The notes: generated by a model from the letters alone, not told the origin. Numbered from the stretch's first letter, positions 1 to 9,275 are shown. The stretch is 64,000 nucleotides of DNA from Sneathiella sedimenti (GCF_017313765.1 NZ_JAFLNC010000001.1:930001-994000); one strand, 5' to 3'. Numbers and translations: made by a program.

Positions 1-1
1 G

Positions 2-1417
2 GTCAATGGTGAGTTACCTAAGGTCGAGTTTCCGGATCCGCTGACGGTTATTTATTCCTGGTCGGTTCCTAACCCTAATTTCCTCGCTAATCTTGCCAGC
101 GCGGCGCCACTCCTTATTTATCGCCCCTCACATTACCTGAAAACCCATCATATCGACTATATTGACCGGTCGAAGTTGTCGCCGAAACAGAAGATCAAGC
201 TCAAGTCCTGGGCGGCGAACCATAACCGTCTCGATAATCTTTATAAATTCGATAACCCGGAACTACCGACACTTCAGCCCTGGCGCAACACGACCCCCGC
301 GCCGGCAAACCGGTTTGTGGGCAAGCGAAACCCCTATTTCCATCGGGTTGACCCGAATGGCCAGCAACTGCCCTATATCGATGAGCTGATCTACACGGTG
401 TCGGAGGGCAAACTGATCCCGGCCAAGGCTGCGTCGGGGGATACTGACCTTCAGGCCAGAGGGCTACGTCTGCAGGACGCCACATTTTTGAAGGAAAATG
501 AGACGCGCTCCAACTATAAAGTACTGCTCTGGGAAACGGCGCGCGGTTCCCATTTCACCTTATATCCAAACCTGAATAGTCAGGATCCGACCTGGCGCAA
601 GCTGATGCGGGATGTCCGGTTCCGGCGGGCGCTCTCCCTTGCCATCAACCGCGAGGAAATTAACGATATCCTCTTTTTCGGTCTGGCAGTAGAGGGCAAT
701 AACGCGGTCCAGAAGCAAAGCCCGTTTTATACCGAAGACCTGCGCACCAAGTGGGCAACCTTCGATATTGACAAGGCCAACAGTCTGCTGGACGAGATGG
801 GCCTGACGACACGCAATAATGATGGCACCAGAATGATGCCTAATGGCGAGCCGCTGGTCATTGTAATTGAAACCGCCGGTGAAGAGACGGAGCAGTCGGA
901 CATCCTGGAACTGATCAATGAGTCCTGGGAACAGATCGGTATCGAGGTGTTCACCAAACCGTCCCAGCGGGCAGTATTCCGGAACCGTATTTTTTCCGGG
1001 GAAACCGTGATGTCCGTGTGGTCCGGGTTTGAGGATGGCTTGCCGACTGCGCAATCCAGCCCGGCGGACCGGGCACCGACGAGCCAGACCAGTTATCAGT
1101 GGCCAAAATGGGGCCAGTATTTCGAAACGAAGGGCAAGTCAGGAGAACCTGTCGACCTGCCGGAAGCCCAGCAACTGTTCGATTTGTACAAAAGGTGGCT
1201 GGTCACAACGGATGATGATGAAAAAGCGGAAATTTGGCGGGAAATGCTGAATATCCACGTGGATCAGCAATTTACTATTGGTGTAATCGGGGCAATCTTG
1301 CAACCAATTGTCGTTTCCAACAAATTACGTAACGTACCCAGGGAGGGCATCTATAACTGGGACCCCGGGGCGCAGTTCGGTATTTATCATCCGGATCTGT
1401 TCTGGTTTGAAGATTAA
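2..1417 (+). CDS. ABC transporter substrate-binding protein, SBP_bac_5 family (5' partial)
   Basis: The reading frame is open from base 2, so the start and signal peptide lie upstream of the window; about 471 C-terminal residues are visible. The family (DppA/OppA-like, SBP_bac_5) binds peptides or similar solutes in the periplasm and delivers them to an inner-membrane permease. Typical features are the ending 'NWDPGAQFGIYHPDLFW', the RRALSLAINREEIN stretch after a 'DVRFRRA' motif, and the 'GKRNPYF' block. Two permease genes of the matching OppB/OppC type follow after a 158-base gap on the same strand, which supports an importer operon. The substrate cannot be told from the sequence. No ATPase gene is visible downstream; it may lie upstream of the window. 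Confidence 0.9.
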   Translation, partial: VNGELPKVEFPDPLTVIYSWSVPNPNFLANLASAAPLLIYRPSHYLKTHHIDYIDRSKLSPKQKIKLKSWAANHNRLDNLYKFDNPELPTLQPWRNTTPAPANRFVGKRNPYFHRVDPNGQQLPYIDELIYTVSEGKLIPAKAASGDTDLQARGLRLQDATFLKENETRSNYKVLLWETARGSHFTLYPNLNSQDPTWRKLMRDVRFRRALSLAINREEINDILFFGLAVEGNNAVQKQSPFYTEDLRTKWATFDIDKANSLLDEMGLTTRNNDGTRMMPNGEPLVIVIETAGEETEQSDILELINESWEQIGIEVFTKPSQRAVFRNRIFSGETVMSVWSGFEDGLPTAQSSPADRAPTSQTSYQWPKWGQYFETKGKSGEPVDLPEAQQLFDLYKRWLVTTDDDEKAEIWREMLNIHVDQQFTIGVIGAILQPIVVSNKLRNVPREGIYNWDPGAQFGIYHPDLFWFED

Positions 1418-1575
1418 GTGATCAAGGAGGTCGAGATTTTGGGGGGAGGCGACTTCGGTACAATCGCTGCATTTTTGAGAGCGCTGGTTGACGGCGTGCC
1501 ACATTTCGGCGAACAATGCGAAAATGATACGGGGCAGTACCGATGAAAAATCGGTTCCTCTCAGGGCAGAGTTGA

Positions 1576-2604
1576 ATGTTTACTTATTTCGTACACAGAG
1601 TGCTGATTATGATCCCCACCCTGCTGGTGATCAGTATTCTGACATTTGTCATCATCCAACTGCCACCGGGTGACTATCTCTCCAATCAGCTTGAAGAATT
1701 GCGGTCTCAGGGCGAATCCGCGTCAGCGATGGCGAAAATTGCCTTTTACCGGGAGCAATACGCCCTTGATAAATCGCCAATTGAGCAATATGCGCTCTGG
1801 ATGGGATTCTGGCCTGGCCCGAACGGTTTTTCCGGCTTGATACAGGGAAACTGGGGCCAGTCCTTTGCTTATGACTTGCCTGTGAAGGAAGTGGTGGGTG
1901 ACCGCCTTGGCCTCTCCTTCCTGATCAATTTCTCGACAATCCTCTTTATTTATGTTGTCGCGTTTCCCATCGGCGTTTACTCGGCGACCCGTCAGTATTC
2001 CATCGGGGACTACGGCTTTACCCTGATCGGTTATCTCGGTCTGGCGACGCCGAATTTCCTTCTGGCCATGGTGTTGCTCTACTATGCCAATGTCTATTTC
2101 GGGGTTTCCATTGGCGGATTGATGGACGACAAATATATCAATCAGCCCTGGAGCTTCGACAAGGCAATGTCGGTATTGGATCATATGATCGTGCCGGTGA
2201 TCGTGATCGGCACGAGCGGAACGGCCTCCATGATCCGGCGCCTTCGTGCCAACCTTCTGGACGAGTTGCAGAAACAGTATGTAACGACGGCGAAGGCAAA
2301 GGGCGTCCCGAGATTAAAGGCATTGATCAAATACCCGATCCGGATGTCGCTCAACCCGTTTATTGCCGATATCGGTAATCTTCTCCCCGATGTGATTTCG
2401 GGCTCGGTGATCGTCAGCATGGTCCTGAGTCTACCAACGGTTGGCCCGCTCCTCTTGGAGGCCTTGCGCAACCAGGATCAGTATATGGCGGGGTCCCTCC
2501 TGATGTTTCTTGCACTGTTGACGGTGGTGGGCATGTTTATCTCCGATGTATTGCTCGCGGTTCTCGACCCCCGCATTCGATTGACCGGGGGGGCGACGAA
2601 ATGA
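1576..2604 (+). CDS. ABC transporter permease, DppB/OppB type
   Basis: A 342-residue inner-membrane permease. It begins with a hydrophobic helix (IMIPTLLVISILTFVII) followed by the conserved 'QLPPGDY' segment that marks the OppB N-terminal domain, then a periplasmic loop and four to five further membrane helices. The coupling 'EAA' loop that touches the ATPase is visible near residues 235-260 (TTAKAKGVPRLKALIKYP). A weak ribosome site (GGGCAGAG) precedes the ATG. The gene overlaps the next permease by four bases (ATGA), implying translational coupling and equal stoichiometry. It should form the membrane channel with the 2601-3785 product for the solute captured by the upstream binding protein. 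Confidence 0.93.
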   Translation: MFTYFVHRVLIMIPTLLVISILTFVIIQLPPGDYLSNQLEELRSQGESASAMAKIAFYREQYALDKSPIEQYALWMGFWPGPNGFSGLIQGNWGQSFAYDLPVKEVVGDRLGLSFLINFSTILFIYVVAFPIGVYSATRQYSIGDYGFTLIGYLGLATPNFLLAMVLLYYANVYFGVSIGGLMDDKYINQPWSFDKAMSVLDHMIVPVIVIGTSGTASMIRRLRANLLDELQKQYVTTAKAKGVPRLKALIKYPIRMSLNPFIADIGNLLPDVISGSVIVSMVLSLPTVGPLLLEALRNQDQYMAGSLLMFLALLTVVGMFISDVLLAVLDPRIRLTGGATK

Positions 2605-3785
2605 CGGATACAACCGGACCGAACAAGGAACCGCCTCTCGAGCATTGGTACTCCCGCGAGCCATTCGATCCGCACTCGGTGGAGAAATTCACGCCCGAGC
2701 AGGAACGTTTCTACATGGCGTCGCAATGGCAGATGATGTGGTGGAAATTCCGTCGCCACCGGATTGCCGTGATCAGCGGCATCGTTCTGCTGCTTTTCTA
2801 TATCTCCATCCTGATTTCGGAGTTTCTGGCGCCGTATGATCTGCAAACACGGCATACGAAGTATATTTTTGCGCCGCCGCAGTCTATTCACCTGTTTCAT
2901 GAGGGCGAATTCGTCGGCCCCTTTGTGTATGGATACAAGCAGCGGCTTAATCGGGAAACGCTGAAGCGCGAGTATGAGGTGAACACCAGCAAGCCCTATC
3001 CCTTGCGCTTCTTCTGTGCCGGGGATGAGTATGAGTTCTGGAACCTGTTCAAGGCGAACCTGCATCTGGTCTGTCCGGATGACAAGAAACTGGCGTCCTT
3101 CTTCTGGCTAGGAACGGACCGGCTCGGGCGAGACATTCTCTCGCGCATTATATATGGCGCGCGCATATCACTCTCCATCGGGCTGATCGGTATCGCCATC
3201 AGCTTTACACTCGGAATCATTCTGGGCGGTATCTCAGGCTATTACGGTGGCTGGATCGACAATGTTATCCAGCGGACGATCGAACTGTTGAAATCCCTGC
3301 CACAGCTGCCCCTCTGGCTGGCTCTTTCGGCGGCGCTGCCGGTTACATGGTCGCCGATCCTCGTATTCTTCGGCCTGACGGTCATATTGGGGCTTCTTGA
3401 CTGGCCGGGGCTTGCCCGTGCGGTCAGATCGAAATTCCTTTCGCTTCGGGAGGAGGATTTCTGCACGGCGGCACAGTTAATGGGGGCGAAGCCAAAGCGG
3501 ATTATCGGGCGTCACCTGTTGCCGTCATTCGCCAGCCACCTGATCGCCAGCGCGAGCCTTGCCATCCCGAGCATGATTTTGGGGGAGACGGCCCTGTCGT
3601 TCCTTGGTCTCGGCCTCAGGCCGCCGATTACGTCTTGGGGTGTCTTGCTCAATGAAACGACCAATATCAATGCGGTGGCGACGACGCCCTGGCTGATCTA
3701 TCCGGTGCTGCCGGTGATTATCGTGGTGCTGGCGTTCAACTTCCTTGGCGACGGGTTACGCGACGCGGCGGATCCATACAAGTAG
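2601..3785 (+). CDS. ABC transporter permease, DppC/OppC type, with enlarged first periplasmic loop
   Basis: Partner permease of the preceding gene, 394 residues. After an N-terminal cytoplasmic stretch there is one helix around residues 55-75 (IAVISGIVLLLFYISILI). A long hydrophilic loop of about 90 residues follows, before the core motif 'FWLGTDRLGRDILSRIIYGAR' region (about 165-190) shared by OppC proteins. The EAA loop 'QLMGAKPKRIIGRHLLPS' lies near residue 295. OppC proteins are usually near 300 residues, so this is a long variant. The start overlaps the upstream stop (ATGA). The following gene is convergent, so no ATPase component follows in this operon. Confidence 0.92.
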   Translation: MTDTTGPNKEPPLEHWYSREPFDPHSVEKFTPEQERFYMASQWQMMWWKFRRHRIAVISGIVLLLFYISILISEFLAPYDLQTRHTKYIFAPPQSIHLFHEGEFVGPFVYGYKQRLNRETLKREYEVNTSKPYPLRFFCAGDEYEFWNLFKANLHLVCPDDKKLASFFWLGTDRLGRDILSRIIYGARISLSIGLIGIAISFTLGIILGGISGYYGGWIDNVIQRTIELLKSLPQLPLWLALSAALPVTWSPILVFFGLTVILGLLDWPGLARAVRSKFLSLREEDFCTAAQLMGAKPKRIIGRHLLPSFASHLIASASLAIPSMILGETALSFLGLGLRPPITSWGVLLNETTNINAVATTPWLIYPVLPVIIVVLAFNFLGDGLRDAADPYK

Positions 3786-3788
3786 GGT

Positions 3789-5147
3789 TCAGGGACGGAA
3801 GATTGCGAGGTCGACGGTGCCTTTGACCCCGTCAACATGTCGCCCCTCGCGAAGTTCCAGCTGCGCTTGCGGGGTATATCCCTGCGCCTTGGCAAGCTCC
3901 AGAGTGTCGCGCGTCGTGACGCCAGTGGCTTTTTCATCTTTCGCATGTTTGTCGAGTTTGGCGGCGAGATTGACCGGTTCCCCGATCACGGTGTATTCAA
4001 GTCGGCTGTTATCACCGACCGCGCCGAAAACGATTGCGCCAACGGCAGAGACAAAACGGACGGTCATAGCGGTCTTTCCCTCTGCTGTCCGATCCCTTGA
4101 CCAATCGGCGGCTTCCTTGTTCAGGTCCTCCATTGCACGCAGACAATCGGCTGCGTAATGCGCCGTCGGGACCGCCGCGCCGAAAGTCGCGAGGATACCG
4201 TCACCGAGAAATTTGTCGATGGTGCCCCCATGCTTCTGGATTACGGGCACCATGCGGGACTGATACTCAGCCAGGAGCGAAATCACTTCATTTGCCGGTC
4301 GTTCCATTGAGAGCTTCGTAAATCCCTGCAAATCGCAATGCAGGATCGCCGCCTGCCGGCTTTCGCCGGTGCCGGGCTCGATCCAGCTTTCTGAATGGGT
4401 AATCTGTGCTGCGATTTCGGGCGAGAAGAAGCGCGATAAATCCTCTGCTGCCGTCGCCTGTGCCACCGAATGGATCAGCAGCCGACGTGCCCGCACAATT
4501 ACAAGAGCGAGGATGAGCGTCACCACGAGAATGCTGATTACCTTGTCAAACTCGGCGCCGAGCAGAATCTTGTGGGACATAGTGAACTCGACATAGTTTC
4601 GCGTGATTTGCGCCATTCCCCCGTCAATCTGAACTGCATATCCAAGCAGGACAAGCCAGCCAATGGCCGCTGATGCGCCTGCCAGCAATACATAGGTTGC
4701 CTCGAACCGGAGGGCGCGAAGGGCGATGAAGATAAAGACATATAGAAGGGTTGGCGCCTTCAGGTAAAAGGACGGCGGTTGTTCATACTGGATATGAAAG
4801 CTCCAGATAAGGAACATCAGCAATGCCATGTCGGCGACCACCGAGAGAGCGATAAACCAGGCGGGCATCTTGCTGAAATAGGCGAGCAACAGGCGAAGGG
4901 CCGTGAACAGGCCATAAATCATCAAGGCATAGGGCACTGGCGCAAACATGGCGTCGGCCGCGAAGGTTTTTGGCGACAGGGCATAGAGGGTCGAGAATGT
5001 AACGACGATGAACACCTGTACCCAGGCGATCAGTATTTCCGACTGGGTTTGCTGCCGCGTAATGGCGTCCTGTACGCGGGCGGGGAGTTTCCCGTCGATT
5101 TCCTCACCGAGAATGGCTCTTTTTATGTTTCTCCACATTCCCACCAT
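3789..5147 (-). CDS. Membrane-anchored class III adenylate/guanylate cyclase
   Basis: Predicted to make a cyclic nucleotide from ATP or GTP at the cytoplasmic face of the inner membrane. Residues about 35-220 hold roughly six hydrophobic helices; the catalytic domain spans about 262-450. Metal-binding aspartates are D272 ('HCDLQGFT') and D316 ('FLGDG'). The base-reading positions are K312 and E390 ('IGEPVN'), where adenylate cyclases usually have Lys plus Asp or Thr. The transition-state asparagine N393 is present, but the usual arginine four residues later is a lysine (K397). The domain looks active but nucleotide choice is uncertain. It stands alone and is convergent with the permease operon, with a three-base gap. 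Confidence 0.85.
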   Translation of the reverse strand: MVGMWRNIKRAILGEEIDGKLPARVQDAITRQQTQSEILIAWVQVFIVVTFSTLYALSPKTFAADAMFAPVPYALMIYGLFTALRLLLAYFSKMPAWFIALSVVADMALLMFLIWSFHIQYEQPPSFYLKAPTLLYVFIFIALRALRFEATYVLLAGASAAIGWLVLLGYAVQIDGGMAQITRNYVEFTMSHKILLGAEFDKVISILVVTLILALVIVRARRLLIHSVAQATAAEDLSRFFSPEIAAQITHSESWIEPGTGESRQAAILHCDLQGFTKLSMERPANEVISLLAEYQSRMVPVIQKHGGTIDKFLGDGILATFGAAVPTAHYAADCLRAMEDLNKEAADWSRDRTAEGKTAMTVRFVSAVGAIVFGAVGDNSRLEYTVIGEPVNLAAKLDKHAKDEKATGVTTRDTLELAKAQGYTPQAQLELREGRHVDGVKGTVDLAIFRP

Positions 5148-5184
5148 ATGCGCCCATTTAAGGGAATTTAGAAAGCAAAAACCT

Positions 5185-6036
5185 TCATTTTTCTGTGATT
5201 GCCTGTTTTCTTAGCCAAAGACTTGTCTCAAAGGCGCCTTCAGGTAATGGCAGGTCCCCGACCGCGGATTGCGCCAGCCCTTCCTTCATACGGCTTGCCA
5301 CATAGGCGCTCGAAAATATCAGCTCATATCCGCCACCTAGAAACAGGGGGGCGGTGATCTGCTGCTCATTATATCCGCGCCAATCCCAGCTGTCCGGGTA
5401 GTCATCTGGCAGGAAAATATCATGGATATGGATAAACACCCCTGCCGGCAGGGACGGTAGAATATCCAGAAACAGGCGGTCAACATCGCTGCCCGGCATG
5501 GCGATATGGCTGCTGTCGATGAACAGGATATCGCCCGGCGCAAGGTTGGCGAATGAGTCATTTTTCGCTTCGTGCAGCGTCTTGCGGATCACCTGAATAG
5601 GCAGCGTTTCAATGGCGGCGCGCGGGGCGGGGTCAATCGCGGTAAATTCCGTTGAAAGAGCCTCATCCTTGATCGCACGGGCCATAAAGCGTGTCGAATG
5701 CCCCGAACCCACCTCAACAATTCTTGCCGGTTTTTCCTCTCTCACCATTGCATAGGCAATCGCGGCATCCAGCCGGGGAAACCAGTCCTGCTCGAACCGG
5801 GGCTCAGGCGGCGGCAGTGTGCCAAAGCTCTCTAACCTGTCCTTGTAGGTGGTCAGATTTTCAAGGCGTTTGGCAAAATCTCGTTCCCGTTCGGCCATGA
5901 ACCTTTCTATGGCGCGATAGCTCTTGCGCGCGGTCGCGTTTGGCAGGCTTGCCGCGTAGCGGTAGGGAATAAAAAAGCCCTCTTTCTTCAAGCCGAGGAC
6001 GGTATTGAGGCCCATGCGCAGGCGACGCAGGTTCAT
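5185..6036 (-). CDS. Class I SAM-dependent methyltransferase (Methyltransf_24-like)
   Basis: A 283-residue soluble protein with a Rossmann methyltransferase core. SAM-binding motif I is 'IVEVGSGHSTRF' near residues 110-121, followed by an acidic strand end 'FTAIDPAP' and 'ILFIDSSHIAMPGSD', which resembles family members acting on small or carbohydrate substrates. An N-terminal charged helical region (about residues 40-75) precedes the core. A second in-frame ATG lies at codon 8, so the exact start is unsure. It is on the same strand as the cyclase, 37 bases upstream of it, and may be co-transcribed. The substrate is unknown. Confidence 0.75.
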   Translation of the reverse strand: MNLRRLRMGLNTVLGLKKEGFFIPYRYAASLPNATARKSYRAIERFMAERERDFAKRLENLTTYKDRLESFGTLPPPEPRFEQDWFPRLDAAIAYAMVREEKPARIVEVGSGHSTRFMARAIKDEALSTEFTAIDPAPRAAIETLPIQVIRKTLHEAKNDSFANLAPGDILFIDSSHIAMPGSDVDRLFLDILPSLPAGVFIHIHDIFLPDDYPDSWDWRGYNEQQITAPLFLGGGYELIFSSAYVASRMKEGLAQSAVGDLPLPEGAFETSLWLRKQAITEK

Positions 6037-6141
6037 GACAGGTCTTTCCGAAAATCAATTGTTTGATTATTTTGCATGGCGTGGCTGTGGCAATCTCTTT
6101 ATGGTCGGCTCAACTCAAGAAAAGCAAAAAGGATACTGGTA

Positions 6142-6897
6142 ATGGGCGCATCTTTTCATATCACTGTTGAAAATACCACTCTTACAGTGCGCCTTGATAA
6201 TCCGGCGCAGCATAACAAATTGTCTCCCGCCACCATGAAGGCATTGCGTGAGGCGCTCACGGAGAAGGCGGAAGATAAATCACTGCGGGTGATGGTGCTG
6301 ACGGGAACCGGAAAAAGCTTTTGTGCGGGCGCCGATCTTGGCGAACTTGGCCGCTATAATTTCGATGAAAATCCATTGGAGCAGCTAACCGATGTGGTCG
6401 AGCGGCTTCCCTTCCCGACGATCTGTGCGTTAAATGGCGGGGTTTATGGCGGTGGCGCCGATCTTGCGCTGTCCTGTGATTTCCGGATCGGGATCACGAC
6501 CATGAGCTCCTTTATTCCGCCGGCGCGGATCGGCATTCACTATCCGCCTGCGGGTCTTGCGCGCGCGGTTGCCCGGCTTGGTCTCGGTCCGGCGAAACGT
6601 TTTTTCCTCGCCTGTGAAAAAATGTCGGCGGAGGAATTGAAGGCGATCGGGTTTCTCGACTATCTGGTCGCACCTGAGGAGCTGGAGGCGCGGACAGAAA
6701 CCCTTGTGCAGGAGATTGCCGGTCTCGCGCCACTCAGCCTTCGCGGGATGAAGGAAACGCTCAATGATATCGCCCGCGGGGAACTGGATGTGGCGAAAGC
6801 TCGCAAGTTCCAGCTTGAATGCCTGCAATCAGATGATTTTACCGAAGGCAAGCAGGCTCTCGCGGAGAAGCGCCCCGCCAAGTTCAAGGGCGCTTGA
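6142..6897 (+). CDS. Enoyl-CoA hydratase/isomerase (crotonase-fold) protein lacking canonical catalytic glutamates
   Basis: About 251 residues of crotonase fold. The ATG at 6142 is preferred over one at 6076 because an AAAGGAT ribosome site precedes it and the fold begins at once ('FHITVENTTLTVRLDNP'). The CoA/oxyanion segments are seen as 'FCAGADL' and 'GGVYGGGADLALSCDF'. In classical hydratases the second segment carries Glu (GGGCELA), here Asp; the second catalytic Glu of the 'PE' motif is Ala here ('FIPPARIG'). Water addition to enoyl-CoA is therefore doubtful; isomerase, thioesterase or another crotonase activity is possible. It stands alone between divergent and convergent neighbours. 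Confidence 0.82.
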   Translation: MGASFHITVENTTLTVRLDNPAQHNKLSPATMKALREALTEKAEDKSLRVMVLTGTGKSFCAGADLGELGRYNFDENPLEQLTDVVERLPFPTICALNGGVYGGGADLALSCDFRIGITTMSSFIPPARIGIHYPPAGLARAVARLGLGPAKRFFLACEKMSAEELKAIGFLDYLVAPEELEARTETLVQEIAGLAPLSLRGMKETLNDIARGELDVAKARKFQLECLQSDDFTEGKQALAEKRPAKFKGA

Positions 6898-6907
6898 CCA
6901 CATCAGC

Positions 6908-8218
6908 CTAGAGGATGAACTTGGAGAGATCCATATTCGTTGCCAGTTCACCAAGATGCTTCTCGACATATTCCTTGTCGATATCGACGACGGAACCGCC
7001 CTTGTCGGAGGCCTGAAAGCTGATTTCTTCCAGCACCCGTTCAAGTACCGTATGCAGGCGCCGTGCACCGATATTCTCCACGGCTGCGTTCACATCTGCT
7101 GAGATTGCGGCAATGGCCTCGATGGCGTCATCAGTGAAGTTCAGTTGGACTTCCTCTGTTCCCATCAGGGCGACATACTGCTTGATCAGGCTTGCTTCCG
7201 GCTCGGTCAGGATGCGCTTGAAATCATCCTTGGTCAGGGCTCTCAGCTCTACCCGGATCGGCAGGCGGCCCTGAAGCTCCGGCAGCAGGTCTGACGGTTT
7301 GGCGATATGAAAGGCGCCGGACGCGATAAACAGGATATGATCCGTGCGGACCGTGCCATATTTTGTGCTGACGATCGTGCCCTCGATCAGTGGCAGCAAG
7401 TCACGCTGCACGCCTTCGCGGCTGATGTCCGCACCCTGACGGTCGCTGCGGGCGCAAATCTTGTCGATCTCATCAAGGAAGACGATGCCGTTGTTCTCGA
7501 CGAGCTTGATCGCGTCGCGTACGACGGCATCTTCATCGAGCAGCTTGTCGCTTTCTTCATTGATCAGGATTTTATGGCTGTCCTTGACCTGCATTTTGCG
7601 GGGTTTCGTCCGCTGTCCACCGAGCTTGCCGAGCATGTCGTTGAGATTGAGCATTCCCATCTGGGCGCCCGGCATGCCAGGAATATCGAAGGTGGGGAGT
7701 CCGGAGCCGCCAGTATCGAGCAGTTCGAGCTCGATTTCCTTCTCGTCCAATTCGCCCTCGCGTAGCATTTTGCGGAATTTCTGCCGCGTGTCCGGGGAGG
7801 CCTTGGGGCCGACAAGCGCATCCAGAACCCGCTCTTCCGCGGCAAGTTCAGCCTTGGCAATGACCTGTTGGCGCTGATCCTCCCGCACCATGTTGAGGGC
7901 AATTTCCATCAGGTCGCGAACGATCTGTTCGACATCGCGGCCGACATACCCGACCTCGGTAAACTTTGTCGCTTCGACTTTCAGGAACGGCGCATGGGCC
8001 AGCTTGGCGAGGCGGCGGGAGATTTCGGTTTTGCCAACGCCGGTTGGTCCGATCATCAGGATATTTTTCGGCAGCACCTCTTCGCGCATGTCCTCGGGTA
8101 GCTGTTGTCGCCGCCAGCGGTTACGCAGGGCAATGGCGACGGATTTCTTGGCGTCCGATTGACCGATGATGAAGCGGTCCAGTTCGTAAACGATTTCCCG
8201 TGGGGATAAACTAGTCAT
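6908..8218 (-). CDS. hslU: ATP-dependent protease ATPase subunit HslU
   Basis: The AAA+ unfoldase that feeds proteins into the HslV proteolytic chamber. Walker A is GPTGVGKT at residues 57-64; Walker B is '[11 protein letters not shown]' near residue 250; the sensor/arginine region and the conserved C-terminal tail ending 'DLSKFIL' are intact. Length 436 fits the family. The I-domain insert (about residues 110-230) is present. Its start overlaps the end of hslV by eight bases, the normal hslV-hslU operon order, and both probably share the promoter region above hslV. Confidence 0.98.
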   Translation of the reverse strand: MTSLSPREIVYELDRFIIGQSDAKKSVAIALRNRWRRQQLPEDMREEVLPKNILMIGPTGVGKTEISRRLAKLAHAPFLKVEATKFTEVGYVGRDVEQIVRDLMEIALNMVREDQRQQVIAKAELAAEERVLDALVGPKASPDTRQKFRKMLREGELDEKEIELELLDTGGSGLPTFDIPGMPGAQMGMLNLNDMLGKLGGQRTKPRKMQVKDSHKILINEESDKLLDEDAVVRDAIKLVENNGIVFLDEIDKICARSDRQGADISREGVQRDLLPLIEGTIVSTKYGTVRTDHILFIASGAFHIAKPSDLLPELQGRLPIRVELRALTKDDFKRILTEPEASLIKQYVALMGTEEVQLNFTDDAIEAIAAISADVNAAVENIGARRLHTVLERVLEEISFQASDKGGSVVDIDKEYVEKHLGELATNMDLSKFIL

Positions 8219-8771
8219 TCTTACCGATACTTTCGATGATCACACTTTCGTTTGTATAGACACAGATCTGGGCGGCGATAGACATGGCTTTCTGGGCAAT
8301 GTCTTTCGCTTCCATATCGTCGCGGTCGATCAGGGTCCGCGCTGCGGCCAACGCATAGTTGCCGCCCGATCCAATGGCAATGATTCCGTCTTCCGGCTCC
8401 AGTACGTCGCCGGTGCCGGTCAGGATCAGGGAAACATCCTTGTTGGCAACGGCCATCATGGCTTCCAGCCGGCGGAGATATTTATCTGTCCGCCAATCCT
8501 TTGCCAGCTCTACGCAAGCGCGGGTCAGGTTGCCCGGATGTTGCTCCAGCTTGCCCTCCAGCCGCTCAAACAGGGTGAAGGCATCGGCCGTGGCCCCGGC
8601 GAATCCGACGATGACATCATTATGTGTACCAATTCGGCGTACCTTGCGGGCATTGGATTTGATTACCGTCTGGCCAAGTGACACCTGACCGTCTCCGGCA
8701 ACCACCACGGTTCCGTTCTTGCGCACGGACAATATTGTCGTACCGTGCCAGCTTTCGATTTTTTCGGACAT
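8211..8771 (-). CDS. hslV: ATP-dependent protease peptidase subunit HslV
   Basis: Proteasome-related threonine protease, 186 residues, forming the double-ring chamber capped by HslU. The N-terminal nucleophile should be T11, exposed after removal of a ten-residue propeptide ending 'SWHG' before '[10 protein letters not shown]'. This short propeptide is common in alphaproteobacterial HslV, whereas the E. coli protein starts at residue 2. The '[11 protein letters not shown]' and '[15 protein letters not shown]' blocks are diagnostic. It is the first gene of the hslVU operon, with a possible heat-shock promoter about 40-60 bases upstream. Confidence 0.97.
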   Translation of the reverse strand: MSEKIESWHGTTILSVRKNGTVVVAGDGQVSLGQTVIKSNARKVRRIGTHNDVIVGFAGATADAFTLFERLEGKLEQHPGNLTRACVELAKDWRTDKYLRRLEAMMAVANKDVSLILTGTGDVLEPEDGIIAIGSGGNYALAAARTLIDRDDMEAKDIAQKAMSIAAQICVYTNESVIIESIGKND

Positions 8772-8804
8772 AAGGACTCTTCATTTTTTAAACTTGCCCT
8801 GACG

Positions 8805-8832
8805 ATGTAACTATTTTGCCGCACGGGTCAAG
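8805..8832 (-). promoter_or_regulatory. Possible RpoH-type promoter of hslVU (weak)
   Basis: On the minus strand CTTG (8832-8829) is followed after 17 bases by GTTACAT (8811-8805). The alphaproteobacterial heat-shock consensus is CTTG-N17/18-CYTATNT, so the -10 half matches at only five of seven positions. hslVU is a heat-shock operon in many proteobacteria, which is the main reason to propose it. Confidence 0.3.
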
Positions 8833-8945
8833 GTGCAAAGGGCTTTGTCCTTGAGTATCCATGTATTTTTGCCAGTACCACCCTTCACAATCGGGCAGGT
8901 GAAGCGTCTTTCCCCAGATAAGGACGCCCAACTCAGGAGAGAGTG

Positions 8946-9212
8946 ATGGAAACTGAAATAGACGCAAATGATGACGCTGCCGAACGCGCCTCGAACCTTC
9001 GCGCGATATTCGAGATATTGAGCTATATTCATGCAGACGCCTTGAAAGACAATTACAAGGAACTCGCCGACCGCATCGAGTTTGCCCTAAATCTCGCAGA
9101 AGAAGTCATCAAAAGCGGCGGAAAATCCGTATCGACCCCAGGACCGCAGTCAACCGACCAGATCGGAACAGCGGCTGTGGCATCGACCTCCAGTGAGGAC
9201 GTCGGCCTGTAA
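8946..9212 (+). CDS. Small acidic hypothetical protein upstream of hisB
   Basis: An 88-residue protein I do not recognise. The ATG at 8946 is chosen because AGGAGA (8935-8940) lies five bases before it; a GTG immediately upstream is too close to that site. The centre (about residues 18-60) is predicted helical with a regular heptad-like pattern of Leu/Ile/Ala. The last 25 residues are low-complexity Ser/Thr/Gly/Pro and probably disordered. There is no signal peptide or membrane segment. It is divergent from hslV and sits about 110 bases before hisB, so it could be the first gene of the his transcript or separate. Confidence 0.65.
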   Translation: METEIDANDDAAERASNLRAIFEILSYIHADALKDNYKELADRIEFALNLAEEVIKSGGKSVSTPGPQSTDQIGTAAVASTSSEDVGL

Positions 9213-9246
9213 CGCGGACTTTTGCACTTGCCGTTGTCTCTAAGGC

Positions 9247-9275
9247 TTGGTTTTCGGCACCGTACCTGCTATATC
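9247..9275 (+). promoter_or_regulatory. Candidate sigma-70 promoter for the his operon
   Basis: TTGGTT (9247-9252) and TATATC (9270-9275) are separated by 17 bases and end 46 bases before the hisB ATG. The -10 matches well and the -35 only partly. No run of histidine codons is seen upstream, so a his leader-peptide attenuator is unlikely. Confidence 0.35.

Noticed and set aside
6053-6068. AATCAA-N4-TTGATT dyad, considered as an FNR box
   Set aside because: FNR sites read TTGAT-N4-ATCAA; the half-sites here are in the reverse order and the dyad is only six bases per arm in A/T-rich DNA.
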